Shown: positions 4,905 through 7,479 of the stretch, in pieces
How positions within the stretch are numbered: the stretch's first letter is position 1
Layout of the letters: every line of letters begins with the position of its first letter
Assembly (NCBI GenBank): GCA_964591105.1
Contig: CAZPZR010000078.1
Coordinates: 1 to 7,479, forward strand
Length of the DNA stretch: 7,479 nt
Direction of reading: 5' to 3'
From: CAZPZR01 sp964591105
GTDB taxonomy: Bacteria; Bacillota; Clostridia; Lachnospirales; Lachnospiraceae
Notes under the pieces: generated by a model
Told to the model about the DNA's origin: nothing
The model's input: only the letters and a program-made list of their open reading frames with translations
The model's database searches: none
Program-made: the position numbers and the translations under genes

Positions 4905-5792
4905 TTATTCAAGAATGTGCTGCATATCGTCAGGAAGTGGAGCTTCGAACTCCATCCATTTCCCAGTGATAGGGTGAGCAAATGCAATCTTATGAGAATG
5001 CAGTGCCTGACGTTGAATGAACTCCATATCTGGATGATATAGATAGTCACCTACAAGTGGGAATCCCAGATATTTCATATGAATACGAATCTGATGAGTA
5101 CGCCCTGTTTCGAGTTTTAATTGAACCAAGCTGTGTCCATTCTTATAATCGATGGTCTGGTAATGTGTGACTGCCCGTTCGCCATGTTCCCAATCTACAC
5201 AGCGTTCGATGATTGTTCCGTCTTTGCGTCCCAAAGGTGCATCAATTGTGCCGGAAGCAGGGGAGACCATGCCACGGACAATTGCCAGATATTCACGATG
5301 GAATTGGCGGTCACGTACCATGCAGGATAGGATATTGCCACTTACCAGATGTTTTGCTACGACAGTCAGACCGGAGGTATCACGATCCAGACGATTGGAA
5401 CAACGGAAGATAAAAGGCTTTCCCTGCTCTTGATAATACCATGCCAGTGCATTTGCCATGGAATTAGTATAATTGTTCAGAGAAGGATGAATTGGCATCC
5501 CCGCAGGCTTGTTCAGCACAATGATATCTTCATCTTCATAGACAATATGGAGCGGAAGATTGGTTGGAGGAATCTTCTCAGAGCATTCGGTCTCCTGAAT
5601 ATGAATGGACAGGTGGTCACCGGCTTTCAAAAGTTGCTTCATATAGTAATGTTCCCCGTTTACAATCACGCTTTTTGGCATACGCTTAATTTCTGTGAGA
5701 TTTTGAGAAGAGTACCCCCTGCGTTTTAAAAACTGCTCTACGCGTAGTCCCTCATCTTTTGGTTCTATCTGATATTCAATGGTACGATTCAT
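4905..5792 (-). CDS. RluA-family RNA pseudouridine synthase
   Basis: This 295-residue protein converts uridine to pseudouridine in rRNA or tRNA. Residues 14-65 form a degenerate S4-like RNA-binding domain (EGLRVEQFLKRR ... VIVNGE ... LKAGDHLSI). The synthase domain (about 82-285) contains the catalytic motif NRLDRDTSGL with Asp136, the segment EYLAIVRG, and the RluA signature GRTHQIRIHMKYLGFPLVGD (230-249). The residue before RLD is Asn133, where many RluA proteins have His; I believe this variant occurs in other Firmicutes. ATG 5792 is preferred over 5828 because GAGGG (5804-5800) lies 7 nt before it and it begins at the S4 domain. Its exact target uridine cannot be told. It diverges from the Nudix gene. 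Confidence 0.92.
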   Translation of the reverse strand: MNRTIEYQIEPKDEGLRVEQFLKRRGYSSQNLTEIKRMPKSVIVNGEHYYMKQLLKAGDHLSIHIQETECSEKIPPTNLPLHIVYEDEDIIVLNKPAGMPIHPSLNNYTNSMANALAWYYQEQGKPFIFRCSNRLDRDTSGLTVVAKHLVSGNILSCMVRDRQFHREYLAIVRGMVSPASGTIDAPLGRKDGTIIERCVDWEHGERAVTHYQTIDYKNGHSLVQLKLETGRTHQIRIHMKYLGFPLVGDYLYHPDMEFIQRQALHSHKIAFAHPITGKWMEFEAPLPDDMQHILE

Positions 5793-5830
5793 TGCAATTC
5801 CCTCATGTTTTCGATAAAATAGATGCAACG

Positions 5831-5839
5831 ATTATAACA
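5831..5839 (-). promoter_or_regulatory. Extended -10 promoter of the pseudouridine synthase gene
   Basis: On the minus strand TGTTATAAT is a perfect extended -10. No good -35 is seen 17 nt upstream (TGTTTT, inside the Nudix ribosome-site region), which is acceptable for an extended -10. The expected start is near 5824, leaving about 30 nt of leader. Confidence 0.6.
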
Positions 5840-5858
5840 CATTTACAGGAGGAAAAAC

Positions 5859-6335
5859 ATGACAAGTTTAAGTACACTCTGTTATATAGAAAAAGATGAA
5901 AAATATTTGATGCTTCATCGCACAGTAAAGAAAAATGATGTGAATAAAGACAAGTGGATCGGTGTAGGCGGACACTTTGAACAGGATGAGAGTCCGGAAG
6001 AATGTGTGCTTCGAGAAGCAAAAGAGGAAACAGGTTATACCCTGACATCTTACAAATTCCGTGGACTTGTGACTTTTATCTCAGGAAATGGAATTACGGA
6101 ATATATGTCATTATTCACTGCAGACCAATTCGAGGGAGAAGAGATTGCGTGTGATGAAGGCGAATTGGAGTGGGTTGAGAAAGAAAAAGTCTACGACCTG
6201 AATTTATGGGAAGGCGATAAAATTTTCTTGCGCCTGCTCGTGGAAACAGATGAATTTTTCTCATTGAAATTAGTTTATGATGGGCACGACAAATTAGTGG
6301 ATGTACAGCTCAACGGAAAACCTATGGCATTTTAG
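5859..6335 (+). CDS. Nudix hydrolase, MutT/8-oxo-dGTPase-like
   Basis: This 158-residue protein carries a complete Nudix box, G39-x5-E-x7-REAKEETGY ending at Tyr60 (GHFEQDE-SPEECVL-REAKEETGY), which binds divalent metal and hydrolyses nucleoside diphosphates linked to another group. The N-terminus (LCYIEKDEKYLMLHR) and WIGVGGHFE resemble the MutT/MTH1-like group annotated as 8-oxo-dGTP diphosphatases, so cleaning oxidised nucleotides is the best guess; substrate specificity in Nudix enzymes is hard to predict. The start is secure: AGGAGG (5847-5852) lies 6 nt before ATG. Its promoter must lie in the short divergent region shared with the pseudouridine synthase; TATAAC (5833-5838) is a candidate -10 overlapping the opposing one. 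No terminator is visible before the next promoter. Confidence 0.88.
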   Translation: MTSLSTLCYIEKDEKYLMLHRTVKKNDVNKDKWIGVGGHFEQDESPEECVLREAKEETGYTLTSYKFRGLVTFISGNGITEYMSLFTADQFEGEEIACDEGELEWVEKEKVYDLNLWEGDKIFLRLLVETDEFFSLKLVYDGHDKLVDVQLNGKPMAF

Positions 6336-6353
6336 AATGAATTTATAAAAAGG

Positions 6354-6383
6354 ATAACATTTTTTAAAATATTCGGTTATACT
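6354..6383 (+). promoter_or_regulatory. Probable promoter of the thioredoxin operon
   Basis: ATAACA (6354-6359, four of six to the -35 consensus), an 18-nt spacer and TATACT (6378-6383, five of six to the -10) predict a start near 6390. This lies after the in-frame ATG at 6385, which supports the downstream start of the thioredoxin at 6439. Confidence 0.5.
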
Positions 6384-6438
6384 GATGATAGGTGAAAATG
6401 AAAGTACGAATTCACAGATGAAAGAGAGGAAAATAAAG

Positions 6439-6756
6439 ATGGCAATCGTTCATTTAACAAAAGAAAATTTCGAAAAAGAAGTAATGGAAGCAAATGTACC
6501 AGTGCTGATTGATTTCTGGGCAACATGGTGTGGACCTTGTCAAATGGTAGCGCCAGTCCTCGAAGAAATTGCCAATGAACATTCAGATGTAAAAATCTGC
6601 AAGGTGAATGTGGATGAAGAACCAGAACTTACAAAGAAGCATTTTGTAATGTCTATTCCAATGTTTTTCGCATACAAAGATGGAAATGTAGTGAAGCGTG
6701 ATGTTGGAGCAAAGACAAAAGAAGAACTACTTGCGATGATTGACGCGGCAAGATAA
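6439..6756 (+). CDS. trxA: Thioredoxin
   Basis: This 105-residue protein has the standard thioredoxin length and fold signature. VLIDFWATWCGPCQMVAPVL places the redox pair at Cys31 and Cys34 in WCGPC, and MSIPMFF supplies the cis-proline (Pro74) that faces the active site. VNVDEEPEL and the FFAYKDG strand complete the core. It reduces disulfides in cytoplasmic proteins using electrons from thioredoxin reductase, which is not encoded here. The start at 6439 is preferred over 6385: AGAGG (6425-6429) is 9 nt upstream, the protein then begins at the first strand, and the longer form would start before the predicted transcript. The next gene begins 25 nt after the stop, so the two are probably co-transcribed. 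The position after cis-Pro is Met, where Thr is common; this is minor. Confidence 0.95.
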   Translation: MAIVHLTKENFEKEVMEANVPVLIDFWATWCGPCQMVAPVLEEIANEHSDVKICKVNVDEEPELTKKHFVMSIPMFFAYKDGNVVKRDVGAKTKEELLAMIDAAR

Positions 6757-6781
6757 GAAAAAGCATACGAAGGAAGAAGAT

Positions 6782-7363
6782 ATGATAGAAACAGGAATCA
6801 TTAATTCAAGATTTCAGGTACTTCATTTGAAACATATGGAGTACATTCTGGCAGCAAAGATGCGTTGCAATAAACTTTATATCGGAATCAGTAATCCAGA
6901 CCCTTTGCATTCGAAAGGGTCTGTGAATGATGAAAATAGAGGAACGAAGGCGGCGAATCCACTGACGTATTTTGAACGATGTGAGATGATCAAGCGGGCA
7001 ATGGCAGAGTTTAAAGTGCCAGAGTACGAATATGAGATTGTTCCATTTCCGATTGATACGCCAGAGTATCTTTCCCATTATACACCGAAGGATGCGGTAT
7101 ATTTCATGGGACTTTGCGATGCATGGGATGAAGAAAAGTATAAGATATTGAAAGCGTTAGGTGCGAAGATTGAAGTACTCTGGAGAAGACCGGGGCAGGA
7201 AAAAGGAATTACGGGCGCCTGGGTGCGAAGCTGTATTGCGACAGACCATGAATGGGCACATATGGTACCAAAGAGCGTATACAAATATCTGACAGAAACG
7301 AGCCTTGACAAGAGAATAAAGCGTCTGGAATTAATGAGAATCGAAGAAAAACAAATTTTGTAA
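6782..7363 (+). CDS. NadM-like nucleotidyltransferase (nicotinamide/nicotinate mononucleotide adenylyltransferase-like)
   Basis: This 193-residue protein belongs to the nucleotidyltransferase alpha/beta-phosphodiesterase superfamily. The N-terminus (GIINSRFQVLHLKHMEYIL, 5-23) matches the GRFQPFHxGH start of archaeal-type NMN adenylyltransferases, with His15 and His18 kept but Lys17 in place of the usual Gly. NPLTYFERCEMIKRA corresponds to the NPFTAGERxxMI segment, and GITGAWVRSCI (142-152) to the C-terminal SGTxIR phosphate-binding motif. Such enzymes join ATP and a mononucleotide, as in NAD synthesis; the real substrate is uncertain, and residues 39-60 (DPLHSKGSVNDENRGTKAAN) look like a family-specific loop. 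ATG 6782 is chosen because AAGGA is 7 nt upstream and the motif follows at once; the longer start at 6740 would overlap thioredoxin. It is probably in one operon with trxA, suggesting a redox or cofactor role, though that is inference. Confidence 0.75.
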   Translation: MIETGIINSRFQVLHLKHMEYILAAKMRCNKLYIGISNPDPLHSKGSVNDENRGTKAANPLTYFERCEMIKRAMAEFKVPEYEYEIVPFPIDTPEYLSHYTPKDAVYFMGLCDAWDEEKYKILKALGAKIEVLWRRPGQEKGITGAWVRSCIATDHEWAHMVPKSVYKYLTETSLDKRIKRLELMRIEEKQIL

Positions 7364-7372
7364 AAAAAGGGG

Positions 7373-7400
7373 TTGACTTTTGGCGAAAAACAAGTATAAT
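7373..7400 (+). promoter_or_regulatory. Strong promoter of the tRNA gene
   Basis: TTGACT (7373-7378), a 16-nt spacer and a perfect TATAAT (7395-7400) lie 27 nt before the tRNA, with a start near 7407. The -35 lies only 10 nt after the stop codon of the preceding gene, and no terminator fits between them. Confidence 0.85.
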
Positions 7401-7426
7401 GATATATGTTCGCTGAAACGAAACGA

Positions 7427-7479
7427 TGCGGAATGGTGTAATTGGCAGCACAGCAGACTCTGACTCTGTTAGTAGGGGT
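7427..7479 (+). tRNA. tRNA-Gln (anticodon CUG), 3' end cut by the window
   Basis: The cloverleaf can be followed by eye. The acceptor 5' strand is TGCGGAA (7427-7433). The D-stem is GTGT/GCAC with loop AATTGGCA (7436-7451). The anticodon stem GCAGA/TCTGT (7453-7469) encloses loop CTCTGAC with anticodon CTG at 7460-7462, which reads CAG, glutamine. The variable region is TAGTA, and the T-stem begins GGGGT at the window edge. The T-loop, acceptor 3' strand and any encoded CCA lie outside. A first base U and a weak D-stem are usual for bacterial tRNA-Gln. More tRNA genes may follow. Confidence 0.9.

Noticed and set aside
4527..5050. Minus-strand frames of 86 and 87 codons downstream of the pseudouridine synthase gene
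   Set aside because: Their compositions are Phe/Tyr/Ser/Cys-rich, they lack ribosome sites, and they run over the AraC promoter, the phosphorylase relic or the synthase gene in another frame.
5121..5729. Plus-strand frames of 66-126 codons opposite the pseudouridine synthase gene
   Set aside because: They are antisense overlaps of a well-conserved enzyme; none has a ribosome site or a recognisable motif.
1..7479. CRISPR array, riboswitch, toxin-antitoxin or defence module
   Set aside because: No spaced direct repeats, no conserved leader structures before any gene, and no small paired genes of known toxin or defence families were seen on reading both strands.

Overview
The window looks like an ordinary chromosomal stretch of a low-GC, anaerobic Firmicute, most likely a gut Lachnospiraceae. 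The grounds are the AT-rich base composition, strong AGGAGG-type ribosome binding sites, sigma-A promoters of TTGACA/TATAAT type, and the protein families present (a PD-(D/E)XK 'transposase' with a KEG-rich tail, a ROK regulator, a GPH-type sugar symporter, and an AraC regulator with a cupin domain). The genus cannot be fixed from the sequence alone.

Left part (1-3587, all on +). The tail of an Rpn/PD-(D/E)XK nuclease-like protein runs in from the left edge. Next comes a ROK-family repressor (519-1640) with its own promoter and a hairpin terminator. A sugar:cation symporter of the GPH/MelB family (1848-3230) follows, with a near-consensus promoter. A related 23-bp pseudo-palindrome lies just after the -10 of both the ROK gene and the symporter gene (17 of 23 positions identical by eye). 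The simplest reading is that the ROK protein represses itself and the symporter. A 92-residue protein that I do not recognise (3309-3587) follows, with its own probable promoter and an 11-bp palindrome between -35 and -10.

Middle part (3588-4904). An AraC-family regulator on - converges on the small gene, with only 8 nt between the two stops. Its promoter carries two copies of the palindrome TTGTACAA spaced 21 bp apart. Behind it, on +, is a short decayed piece of an alpha-glucan (glycogen/maltodextrin) phosphorylase gene, broken by frameshifts, followed by a GC-rich terminator hairpin.

Right part (4905-7479). An RluA-family pseudouridine synthase (-) diverges from a MutT-type Nudix hydrolase (+). 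A two-gene unit follows: thioredoxin and a NadM-like nucleotidyltransferase with an altered HxGH motif. The window ends inside a tRNA-Gln(CUG) gene driven by a strong promoter only 10 nt after the last stop codon.

The genes fall into several small, separately promoted units. I see no defence system, CRISPR array, riboswitch, intact insertion sequence or phage module. The points most worth a second look are the inferred ROK operator pair, the twin-palindrome AraC promoter, the unrecognised small protein with its spacer palindrome, the phosphorylase relic and the atypical NadM-like enzyme.
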